Assembly (NCBI GenBank): GCA_013176395.1
Contig: JABMLP010000013.1
Span: 1,178,001 to 1,242,000 of the forward strand
Direction of reading: 5' to 3'
DNA from: Venturia oleaginea
Lineage: Eukaryota > Ascomycota > Dothideomycetes > Venturiales > Venturiaceae
DNA: 64,000 nucleotides
Part shown: piece by piece, positions 19,397 to 28,585 of the stretch
How the letters are laid out: each line of letters begins with the position of its first letter
Numbering within the stretch: position 1 is the stretch's first letter
The notes under the pieces: model-generated
The model's database searches: none
Told to the model about the DNA's origin: nothing
What the model saw: only the letters and a program-made list of their open reading frames with translations
Program-made: the position numbers and the translations under genes

Positions 19397-22009
19397 CTAT
19401 CCACCCTTCTTGCTCTCGCTGTTCTCGACATCAGTAACATCTTCGATGCGTTCAGATGATGTACCACCCATACGAACGTCTTCGCCGTCTCGAGGAACGT
19501 CACTATATGATTCGTACGCGTCAGCATAGCTACCATATTGTGGGTCTGTGTTCATCCGGTAGTCAGCGTCGCTAACGAGAGACGGGCCAAGGTCTTCCGT
19601 GAAGCCTGTGCCAATTGTGGGTGTTGGATTAGGCCACCTGCCATCGTGTTCCGTCCAATCTACATACGCTGGTGGAGGATCTTGTGGCAGATCGGACTGG
19701 ATCTCGTTTGTATCCATGCGATCACAACGCGCTACAAATTCTTCTTCGAAAAGTCCATTATCCGTTTGAACAAACGTCTTCAAGCCTTCCGATAAGTTCA
19801 ATTCTCGTCGCTCGCAAGCATCATTAGTGGCGTAGACGAGCAAGACATCTCCGCTGGTCTCGCTCGCAGCCTTGAGAACGCGGTCTGCGTCAACCCTTTC
19901 TTTCGCGGGCTTCTCGGTGTTGAACTGAATTTGCCACCATTGGCTCAGGCCTTGATCTTCGTGTTGTTGAGCTGTCGAAGCGATGGACGGGCCAACAAGA
20001 ACGTATAGTTCAGTGTGTTCGGGTCCAATGGAGACGCCGCGGAGGTTGTAGCGATTAGCCGGGGTTTCGTCACCGGGGAATCCATCGGACAGAGTTTCCA
20101 TTTCGATTTGAATTTGTTGCCGTTGTTTCTCAAGTTCTATAATCATGTCAATTCGGGTTTTCGGCATGAGAGGAACATGTTACCTAAGATCTTATCAGCA
20201 ACTCGGGCGGAGATCTTGGCAAGTTGTTCGGCGAGCTGCTTATTTTGTACTTGTATAGACTCAAGCGGCTTTGGAGGTTCTGCTTGTCTCACTCCAGGAG
20301 ATGCGACGCCATTTTCAACACTTCCAACGAGTTCCTTGACCTCTTTTCCTGTTTCCGCGCTCTCGACAGAATCTTCAGTCTTCTTGACTTCTTCACTCTC
20401 TTTGGCCTTCTCGATTGCAGCAGCCCTAGTCGGATCCAAGAAATCCATGACGGTTTGGAGGAGATTGCTCGTCGTGAAAGTGTGCTCGTTGGTCTCCTTC
20501 TCTTTCTCGTCGGCCTTATCGCGTCCCTTGCCTTTCTCCTTGATAGGATACGTGATCCGTTCGAGCTTTGCGACCCGTTTCTCAAGCGATTCTACAGCCG
20601 CCTTATGTTCGGAACGTTTTCGTCGCATAGCCTTCGCAGTAGCCATGTTCTTCTCGAGGTAGCGGTCAACATACCATTCGAGTGGAACGTCCATATCCAG
20701 ACCAGATCGACTGGCGTCCAGGTTCTTAACATGCATGAAAAGAACAGGGGGGAATTTATGCAGGCAGTAGTTGTCTTTGGTCGTACCATTAACGTCTCCT
20801 TCCCACAACGTATCGTCAACTCCGTCATACAAGGTCCGTGGCTTGGAGCCCATGTTCTTCTCCAGCTTCAGCTCAATGATGTAAAAGGACGGCATTTCAT
20901 CTTCATCTGTTCCTTCCCTGGTGTGAAGCGCCATGGTCTGGAATAAGTTAGCGCGATGAGCTGCATCGTACAGACTCAGCTGCATTGCCATCTCGCTCCA
21001 TGCTATCAAAAAGCGCCCTGCGTTTGTGCCAATACTGACATTGTCGCTAGCCTTTACATTCTTGAGGGCGGCAAGTTGGCTGAGGGGTACCACGCTGCCG
21101 TAAGATCGAGCCGAGTAGCTTATGAAGGCCATCAGTCGCTCTGTTTCTTCCTTGAGATCATAGGCATATTGGTGATGTGCGCTATGAGAAATAGAAGACA
21201 GCTCGATCTTTGCGCCTTTCCACCACTCTGGACTACTGCCGTAGTTGTCTGTCGTCGAACCGCCACCGAGGATGGCTCGGGCAAGAGGAATGTGTCCGAG
21301 TATTGTGATGACACTGGCCAGGGGCTCATCCCGTGCAGGCCTCAGAACGACTGGTTCCCCCGGCTGTTCTCGTTGCCGCTGGTCCGGAGTAGGATCTAAA
21401 AAGATTTCAGCAGCTGAAGTGACAGGCACGAGAGCCCAATGTGCTGGATCATAATGATAGTTGTTCTGTGGCAAGGGACCAATGAAGGATTGACCTTGGG
21501 CCCCAGTAACTCCAGTCTCTTGACCATTCATGGTGTTGTTGGGCGAAGGCGGGCGTGTAGGTGCGTTGCTGGCGTATTGAACTTCCGTGGAACTACTGAA
21601 TACGTCTTCTCCTTGGACGTTGAAAGCTTGTCAAAGCGTTAGTCTTCCTTTGCGTGTGTTGATGCAATGAAACCGACCGGTCATGCCCATTTGCACTTGT
21701 CCATTTCGGTCTGCAGTAAAAGCTTCCTCGTTGTATCTGTCTTGCTGCTCTTTCTGGACTTTCTTCGCGAGGTAGGAGTCGTACTGGAGACAATGTAATC
21801 AGCAACTGTTCCATTCGGCAGAAGAAGAAGTGTCATGCCGTGCTGATTGTGAAGGTACGACTCTGTTCGCCTTCATTGAAATACATGTTCAGTGCCTGCT
21901 CTAAATTGGCATTGCAGTGGTCCAGGTACTGTTCTATAACCTCCCTGAAAGGCTCGCCCGAGACTCCATAGAACGAGACAATCAGCTCGTCGGTGATAAC
22001 GGGCGCCAT
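19397..22009 (-). CDS. UBA-like domain protein of the fungal ubiquitin-interaction/USP25-28-like family
   Basis: Proposed exons: about 21859-22009, 21678-21783, 20184-21626, 19397-20136. The first exon encodes a UBA-like helical bundle (MAPVITDELIVSFYGVSG to ANLEQALNMYF). The long exon starts with AFNVQGEDVF and has a conserved block VLRPARDEPLASVITILGHI resembling the amino-terminal part of USP25/28-type domains, but I see no catalytic Cys box, so it is probably a non-catalytic ubiquitin-binding partner (as yeast Rup1 is for Ubp2; inference). A basic coiled-coil-like segment (SEHKAAVESLEKRVAKLER) and an acidic Ser-rich tail follow. The 20137-20183 and 21627-21677 introns join in phase. The junction of exons 1 and 2 does not: every GT donor seen leaves phase 1 while exon 2 needs phase 0, a one-base discrepancy. 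Confidence 0.7.
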
Positions 22010-22442
22010 GGTGTGCCGTCGTGGTTCGCGTATATCCTGGTGGTGGTGATGGTGTTTGGTAAGGTTCTGTAAGAGCTCAAGGCGGCGTCTGGGAGCTGTC
22101 AGGCACGTTCCCTTGTGTTGCTCGTAAACACCATGACGCATCATATATTGATCTCTTCTTCGGGAAAAACGGGTAGCTTTCGGATATGACTATTGAAGCT
22201 TTTGTACAGCAATCACATCGATAACATTCTGCCGAATGTCTAAAACAATTGGAAATTATCCACTTAAATCGACCACAAGTAGATTAAGCAGGGAGTATTA
22301 AAAGCTTGCAATCTAGATATAATATTGAGCATCCCCCATTCAATCCCCAAATTACACAACATCCGCTCGCTAGGTTTGCTCAAGCAACCGAGGAGCCGTC
22401 CTAAACCCCATGATTCCATGATTCCATGCTTCAAGTACGTGT

Positions 22443-23594
22443 TCATAATTCCTTCTTGGAAGGAATGACACGTTTACACCACGAACACCAACTCCGAACT
22501 TCTCCCTTGACCTCTCGGTCCAGGTAGGCTCTGCTTCCATCTCTCTCGTCTTCATTTTCAACGACGTTGGCTCCCACGAGGATCAATTTCTTGATCTTCT
22601 TCTTCACTACTCCGCCAATTCCGTCGATCTCTTGGATCTCAAAGCTGGTTCCTTGCCAGTTGCGTCCCGTACCTTGAGAAGCAATCTTCTCCGCCTCTTC
22701 TTCCATAGCTCGTAATGCGTCTGTATTACAATCTACTTCCTGCTCTACAATCTTTGCTGCAAAACATGCGCCATCTCGACCACAATGAACACCTTCACTG
22801 CCTTCGCCTATTCCTGTGCCCAACCCCCCGAGATACGTAGAGTAGCTTTTACGCCATGTCCAGCCTCTAGAATAGTCTAGGTCTGCAGGACGCAATCCAC
22901 GACCACAATCTTGACATAACCAGAAGATCTCTGGACATTTACAAAAGTCTCGTTGGAAAGCGGAAGCAGTGAATGCGCCTTGGGCTTGAGCGCGGACTGG
23001 TTCGACAGTCGGAGGAGGAAAGCGGTGGAGTTTGACGGGCGATGATGAAGGAGAAGTGGTAGGCGAAGACGTAGCGCACTCGTTATGCTGTAAGGTGCTT
23101 GGAGACGTGTGGCGTGCCAGAGGAGCTTTGATGCATATTCGACAGAGGCGACGGTGACGACTCTTCAATGCTGTGTCTAAAGTTGGCGGAGGCTTTGCAG
23201 TGCAGTTCTTTGATTCGATCAGCAGTATAATCTTAGTAGCGTCCACCTGCTCATAACTCACCCGGCACACGACAATGCCGCAATTCCTGCACTCTGCTAC
23301 GAAATCCCTCGCACACTTGCCGACCTTTCCACTTGTAATTTTCCCAGCATAGCTCGATCCTCCATTGGTTCTCCATGCCAATCTCGCTTCCCTCAATCGA
23401 TCAGCAAGAGTCGAGCTGAGGTCCTTATCTTCCTTCGAGCAGCGCAATGAGTGGGCAATAAGCTGTTTCCGACATTGAAGCAGATTGGCTCGGAACTGGC
23501 GACAGGTGCGCGAGAGGTCATGGAGGGAATTGAGATCAAGATGACCGGCCAAGGAGATCACGATACTACTCGAGTTAGTATTGCCATCCGCCAT
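22443..23594 (-). CDS. F-box-like, cysteine-rich protein of unknown function
   Basis: The frame of 383 codons starts MADGNTNSSSIV. Residues about 10-50 (LAGHLDLNSLHDLSRTCRQFRANLL) resemble an F-box, which would bind Skp1 in an SCF ubiquitin ligase. Four Cys clusters follow (CRNCGIVVC, CRICI, CKC with WLCQDCG, WCSWC), suggesting zinc binding. A 54-nt in-frame stretch at about 23210-23263, from GTGAGT to CAAAG after IVVCR, has intron signals and may be spliced out. An upstream frame starting at 23814 (MVLFVDLDDED) could be a first exon joined by a short intron, but the donor is weak. I do not recognise a named gene. Confidence 0.6.
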   Translation of the reverse strand: MADGNTNSSSIVISLAGHLDLNSLHDLSRTCRQFRANLLQCRKQLIAHSLRCSKEDKDLSSTLADRLREARLAWRTNGGSSYAGKITSGKVGKCARDFVAECRNCGIVVCRVSYEQVDATKIILLIESKNCTAKPPPTLDTALKSRHRRLCRICIKAPLARHTSPSTLQHNECATSSPTTSPSSSPVKLHRFPPPTVEPVRAQAQGAFTASAFQRDFCKCPEIFWLCQDCGRGLRPADLDYSRGWTWRKSYSTYLGGLGTGIGEGSEGVHCGRDGACFAAKIVEQEVDCNTDALRAMEEEAEKIASQGTGRNWQGTSFEIQEIDGIGGVVKKKIKKLILVGANVVENEDERDGSRAYLDREVKGEVRSWCSWCKRVIPSKKEL

Positions 23595-24356
23595 GTACGG
23601 CTTCTCCGCTTTTCAGAATGGGTTTTTTGTTGCATCATGCTCACGGATAACAACTAAGGACGGCTGCAAATCCATTGCGGTTAAGATTGGGACGTTCAAC
23701 GCCTGAGGCGGATGCTTCTTGAGTGCTGCCAAAGTGGATGGAGTGCTCGCGGTGGCGGGGATCGAGATGATCTGAACTGGTATCCTCGTCGTCCAGATCC
23801 ACGAACAGAACCATGGTCCAATTCTGGTCTACACAGGTGAACTGGTGAAGGCTCAGGGAGGGGTGTGATTGGGAGTAGGATCGGTAGAGGTTGGTCGCTG
23901 GTGGGTGATGGTGATGGTGGGATGACCTGACCCATGACCATGGATTGGAGGTAGATCGTTTGGCCTTTCCTACTATAGTAAGACTTACCACAGTACAAGG
24001 CTGGCTGATCGGCTGAGGATAAAGGATGGCGACGGCCCCCTCGCACTGCACTAGTACACAATATATATAGTATATAAATTATTCCGGCGGACCGTGACCC
24101 CAACTTCCCCAGCTTCATCATTTGAGCAAGCAAACTGTCTTGCTTCTCCCGAGCTCTGCCTCATTCGTAGCAAGCAATCGTGCTCCGTTTCTCCCAGGAT
24201 TATGTCTTGCCCGCAATGGACAGGTAGCAGTTTAGCGCTCTCCGGCTTGATTACTCCGACATCAAGCTGCCATTTGGACTTTTCTCCGCCCCGTCTCGAC
24301 GAATATATACTATAGCTCTTCTCGTTGTGCATTATGAAGGCATTCAGAACATCGTC

Positions 24357-26206
24357 ATGTTTTCCCTTCTTTTCTTGCTGCTCGGTGCCGCCTCCATTGC
24401 TGCAGCGGGAGAGCCGTTTCTCGTAAAAATCAACGATCAAACTCACATCATCGGGAACGACATCTGGAACGTGACAATTGGCCCAAAATATGGAAAAAAG
24501 CTGTTCTACAAAGGAGTCGATCTCGTTGGCAAAGCCGTAGGTCACTATGTCAGCTACAGTAAGCCCACAGGTATACAAACTATCAGGTACACCGTTGATG
24601 GAAAGTCTAGACGGCGCCGCTAACGATCTAAGCTGGACTTATTCTGCGCCATCCATTTTCAGCAAGACACCCGAATACACTGATATCGTCTTCTCAGCAC
24701 CAGAAGGGGACTCTCATTGGGTTATCTCGCCAACCCTGCCTGGAGCCTACCAGTATTTTGTGAACCGTGCTCTTCCCGCACTTGGCGAATTCAGGACACT
24801 TTGGCGTCTGGCTAACGACACTTTTACACATGGATATACCAGTGAGCGCGATGAAGCGCTTCCTGCATTGGCTGATATACTTGCTCCCAATGGAACGAAG
24901 GTGCAAGATGAAACATGGCAGCGACCAGACGGCACGTATCCTACCAAATACGACTTTTCAACATTTTTGCCCAACGTGGAAGGTGATTTGTCCTTCTGGG
25001 GCGTTCGTGGTCGTCTAGGAGGGAGTGGCAGTGCAATCGGATCTTGGTACATCCATGGAGGAAAGGATTATCTGAACGGGGATCATCTGAAGCAAGAACT
25101 TATTGTACATCGAGAGAGTGCCACGGGGGATACCGTTCAGCTCAACATGATTCACGGAACACATTTCCAGGCTTGGAGTAACGATTCATTTCCTGTCGGC
25201 AAGATATGGGGACCATGGTTGTGGTATTTAGTAAGCATGATACATCGAACTCTCGAGCATCGATCTGACCCGATCATAGAACGATGGTTCGCCAGAAGAC
25301 GCTGCCGCTCGCGCAAAAGCCGAGAACGCAGCTTGGCCATATGCGTGGCTACAAGCAAACTCGTCATACCACTTGCGAGGCTCTATCTCTGGCCGCATTG
25401 TTCTATCGGATGGTCGTCCAGCGTCCAATGCAGCCATATATCTAGGCGATAATCACCCAACCAAAACTACCTTGGACCAGGGCAGCAATTACAACTACCG
25501 CACATACGCCAACGGAGACGGCAACTTCTCCATCTCCAACGTCCGAGAAGGAATGTGGAATCTCCAAGCCTGGCCCAATGGCGGCTCCATTGGCGACGTC
25601 ACAACAGTCTTTTCTAAAAATGACGTAACTACCAAGGCCAAAACAGCTACGGATCTCGGCACTCTGACCTGGACTACTCAAGCCAGAAAAAAGATCTGGC
25701 AAATTGGCGAAATTGATCGAAAAGCAACGGGATTTGCGCTTAGCGGCCCACCCCATAAACACGCCATGATTGACAAATGTGCCAAGAATCTCACATACAC
25801 AGTCGGCAAGAGCGAAACCAAAGATTGGTGGTTTGCCCTCGGTGACTTGGGAACGTGGACTGTCCTTTTCGATGCTGCAACACCAAACAATACGGACTCG
25901 ACTCTACCCGCTGCCATGCTCTCCGTTTCTCTCGCCGCCTATTCCGCCGGCACCGAAAGAGTTGCTTCTTCGTTCCGAGTGTCGCTAAATGGTGTCTCTC
26001 TGGGCGGCCTCGTACCTGCAAATATGAGCAGTGATCCGGGTTTATATCGAAGTGCGACGTTGGCAGGTGAATGGAGGTACTACGAAATTCCTGTCCAAGC
26101 TGGCATTGTGAAAGGAACCGGAAATAAGCTTGATATTTCTGTCACGAAGAGAGCTGGGAGGTGGTCAGGAATTATGTGGGATAGTTTGTTGATGGAGTTT
26201 GTATGA
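24357..26206 (+). CDS. Secreted rhamnogalacturonan lyase (polysaccharide lyase family 4)
   Basis: This enzyme cleaves rhamnogalacturonan I, the hairy region of pectin, by beta-elimination outside the cell. Exons 24357-24558, 24611-25230 and 25280-26206 give 582 residues. The start at 24357 (MFSLLFLLLGAASIAAAG) gives a clean signal peptide. The first intron ends at TCTAG, which restores the conserved HYVSYNGAANDLSW. Domains: beta-sandwich catalytic domain with HGGKDYLNGDHLKQ and MIHGTHFQAW (the family uses a Lys and a His), a fibronectin III-like section (GRIVLSDGRPASNAAIYL), and a C-terminal carbohydrate-binding-like domain (SLNGVSLGGL to WDSLLMEF). Internal phases are consistent. It pairs functionally with the exo-polygalacturonase at 51508. 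Confidence 0.93.
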
Positions 26207-26515
26207 GGAGTATATCTTGGGGAGGCTGCAGGGGTAAGGCTGGTAATGGGTATGGATTTCGTCGCATCCCTTTTGAGGTAAGATGTTATTAAAAATAGTA
26301 CGATAGTTTTGCACGACACTTTCTGTGATCCTCTGCGGTTGCTCCGTTCTCGAACTCAACTTTGAAATTTTTCTGTCTCGGTTTGCTCATTCAACAGGGC
26401 CTTCAACGCTTGCTATCTAGCTTTTCGCTCGCTACCTTGTCGCTTAACAGCAAAGTTTCAGTAATCATGATAATGTATCTATATTCATAATTTGACCACT
26501 TATGTAACCCCATCT
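26207..26515. other. Intergenic region upstream of the tRNA gene
   Basis: It holds the 3' side of the lyase gene and the tRNA 5' flank. An AT-rich patch (TGTATCTATATTCATAA, 26474-26490) lies 26-42 bp before the tRNA and could help TFIIIB binding. No other feature was seen. Confidence 0.4.
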
Positions 26516-26522
26516 GGTAAGA

Positions 26523-26533
26523 TGGCCGAGTGG
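26523..26533 (+). promoter_or_regulatory. Pol III A box
   Basis: TGGCCGAGTGG fits the A-box consensus TRGYNNANNNG. The D-loop insertion begins with G at 26533, so the last base of the A box is supplied by the insertion and the box stays intact. Confidence 0.8.
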
Positions 26534-26585
26534 TAAGCTTGGGTCTTTTGAATCATCAGGCTTTGGGTAACTGAATTCCAATTAG
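26533..26585 (+). other. 53-nt GT-AG intron-like insertion in the tRNA D loop
   Basis: It begins GTAAGC and ends AATTAG, with TAACTGA about 10 nt before the 3' end resembling a fungal branch site. Exact removal rebuilds GGCCGAGTGGTCTAAGGC, the normal Leu D arm. Only one register gives GT-AG. Confidence 0.75.
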
Positions 26586-26606
26586 GTCTAAGGCGCTAGC
26601 TTCAGG

Positions 26607-26623
26607 TTAATCAATCTCACCAT
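26607..26623 (+). other. 17-nt canonical tRNA intron (position 37/38)
   Basis: It lies one base 3' of the CAG anticodon, where the tRNA splicing endonuclease normally cuts. Leu tRNAs with such introns are common in fungi. It has no GT-AG ends, unlike the other two insertions. Confidence 0.8.
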
Positions 26624-26645
26624 TGCTAGTATCGTAAGATACGTG

Positions 26646-26698
26646 GTATGTTCCGCAATCAATGCTGTCTTAAGTACGTCTTAGCTAATCAACTATAG
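26646..26698 (+). other. 53-nt GT-AG intron-like insertion in the tRNA T stem
   Basis: It begins GTATGT, ends CTATAG and has AGCTAATC about 10 nt before the end, matching fungal donor, branch and acceptor signals well. Exact removal joins GTG to GG and rebuilds the perfect T stem GTGGG/CCCAC. It has the same length as the D-loop insertion but no obvious sequence similarity to it. Confidence 0.78.
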
Positions 26699-26709
26699 GG
26701 TTCGAATCC
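26699..26709 (+). promoter_or_regulatory. Pol III B box
   Basis: GGTTCGAATCC matches the B-box consensus. The T-stem insertion ends just before it, so TFIIIC contact bases are intact. A to B box spacing is about 165 bp, longer than usual but within what Pol III genes tolerate. Confidence 0.85.
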
Positions 26710-26729
26710 CACTCTTATCAATGAATTAC

Positions 26730-26735
26730 TTTTTT
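26730..26735 (+). terminator. Pol III terminator
   Basis: TTTTTT begins 10 bp after the tRNA 3' end, the normal position and composition for Pol III termination. Confidence 0.85.
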
Positions 26736-26788
26736 GCCCTTTGTGTCATTTTCGATCCTAAATGTGTATTATTATTACATCAGTACTA

Positions 26789-28412
26789 ACGTGTTCCACC
26801 ACCGAGCTGGTCAAAAAGGCTTGGCACGACCAACTTATGTTACGACTCTTCAATTTAATCGCTATTAACAATAGATTCTAAGTCCGTCGTGCTGCTATCT
26901 GATTCAGATGATATCTCCATATCTTTTTTACAAGTTCGCGCATTATGCCCAGTTGCGCCGCAGTTCCCACAGCGCCGTTGAGTTGGTCGGGCTATTTCTT
27001 GACCACCACCACCACGAGCCTTCTTTGATCCCTGAGGCGCGACAGACGCCTCGGCAGCTACCTGCGCTGCTACAGTCCCATACTCTATAGTACCACCTTG
27101 CTGGATCCACTTCCTTTTGCGCCATTTTCGCTTTGTCATTACTGCCAATTGCTCTTCAAGCTCGCGGTTGCGCGCAACAAGTAGAGCGTTTTGGTGTAGC
27201 ATCAATTCAGCGCCCTTGACAAGCTGGGAAAAGCCTGCCTGCGCAGTAACTGGTGACCGAGTATTCGACTGCCACGGCGTCTCCTGCGGTGGGGGTGCTG
27301 GTGGGGTACGTAGCCGTACTTCAAGGCGATCCAATACCACCTCCGCGTTAATAGGGACTAGCCCTACCATCTCAAAAGCCTTTCGACAGTTCTCTTTTGT
27401 AAACACGTCGAAAAACGCGTCTTTGAAGGCTGGGAGGAAGCCTTCTTTGTTGATATGGTAGACGCGTCGGCGTGCCAAGTCTCGAACTCGTTGAGAGTAC
27501 TTGCACTTCAACGGCGAGAAGCAGACCACATCAAGCGGCTGGAGGATGTGCGATGAATGAGGTGGCATACAGAGCGTTATGATCTTATGTTCGAGGCAGT
27601 AGTCCTTGAAATCCTGGTTGAGATGGCTCTCATGGCCGTCCAAGATGAGCAGCCTATACCCCCCCACTTGACGCGCCTTTGTATACGCGTCAAAGTGCTT
27701 CAACCACTCAAGACCAAGCGCGTTGTTTGTTCAGCCGTTCTCAGAGACCGAGAGCTTCCAATTTCGTGGTATATCTGCCTCCTCATAACACGCAGAGATG
27801 TGAACGCGTCCTTTGTAGATAATGAATGGCGGGGTCGCATACCCAGCGGCGCAGATGCTCTGGATAACTGTAACCCACTCGCGATCGCCTGACTGGATCA
27901 AATTAGGCCGTGTACGTCTTTCAGAAGCTGTGACGACCTTCATTGACCCAATAACGCCCATCTGGAAGCCAATCTCGTCAAAGTTGTGCGTATCCTCGTC
28001 GTGGATGCCGTACTTTGCCTTAGTGTCTGCAACGAGCTTGAACCACGCGCCAATAATCTCTGGATCTTCCTGTAGTATCCTCTGCCTATCCTTAGCTCGA
28101 TTGAAGGCCATCTTGAGCTCATCTGAGCGCGTTATAAACCTCTCAGCCCAGTTTTTCCCTACTGGCTCTCCACCGCGTACACCGAGTAGTTTATCCGCCA
28201 TATCTGCCACCTCACACAGAACGCTTCAGCAGCGCGCCGGAGGCTTCGGAATTGGTGGGTGTTAAAGGCAGAAAGGGAAAGCTGAATTCTGCCTTCTCTG
28301 TTAGATAATTGCGCATTTTGTTGTTGAGACATATCGTGTTAATGAGGGAGTTGGTCGTCTTGGCAGAAACTGACCAGCTCGGTGGATTGACCAGCTCGGT
28401 GGTGGAACACGT
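26789..28412 (-). mobile_element. pogo/Fot1-type DNA transposon 4, deleted copy
   Basis: Ends ACGTGTTCCACCACCGAGCTGG (26789) and its inverse (to 28412) are flanked by TA (26787-26788 and 28413-28414). It is 1624 bp, about 190 bp shorter than element 3, because of an internal deletion in the transposase. The subterminal motif reads CACCGAGCTGGTCA. It sits about 50 bp downstream of the tRNA terminator. Confidence 0.9.
26855..28335 (-). pseudogene. pogo/Fot1 transposase (element 4), deletion plus stop codon
   Basis: The start at about 28333 reads MSQQQNAQLSNREGRIQ, nearly the same as element 2. About 165 bp are missing between RRAAEAF and CEVADMADK, removing part of the DNA-binding region and shifting the frame. 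The frame from 28210 has the first Asp (NFDEIGF). A TGG to TGA change in NGWTNNALG (about 27722) stops it. From 27703 the frame resumes with LLILDGHESH, LQPLDVV and a C-terminal knuckle CGNCGATGHNARTC, ending at 26855. It cannot encode an active protein but its ends look mobilisable. Confidence 0.88.
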
Positions 28413-28585
28413 TAATTTTTGGAGAAATAAATAAGTTTTTTTCTTTACGATATGCGAATTCCTTCGCTTCATCCACTCTTCACCTATCTATCTATCTATC
28501 ACTCACTAACTCTATCGTGACGATACCAACAAACAAAAGTCTCTTACAACGCTTACTCAGTGGCCGATCATAATCGAAAGTTGAT

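Larger units (their letters stand above)
26516..26720 (+). tRNA. tRNA-Leu(CAG) gene with three interruptions
   Basis: The acceptor stem GGTAAGA (26516-26522) pairs with TCTTATC (26713-26719, one G-T wobble), discriminator A at 26720. D stem GCC/GGC (26525-26527 with 26592-26594). The anticodon stem CTAGC/GCTAG (26596-26600 with 26625-26629) holds loop TT-CAG-G..T, giving anticodon CAG for CUG codons. The long variable arm TATC-GTAA-GATA is typical of class II Leu tRNAs. The T arm GTGGG-TTCGAAT-CCCAC is perfect only after removal of 26646-26698. The D loop GAGTGGTCTAA is perfect only after removal of 26533-26585. A third, canonical intron of 17 nt lies at 26607-26623. The mature tRNA would be 82 nt before CCA addition. 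A T6 terminator follows. The structural match makes this a real tRNA gene or a very recent derivative. Confidence 0.9.

Noticed and set aside
26516..26720. Reading the tRNA anticodon as TCA (suppressor-like)
   Set aside because: That register leaves the anticodon stem unpaired; CTAGC/GCTAG pairing places CAG in the loop with a normal 37/38 intron.
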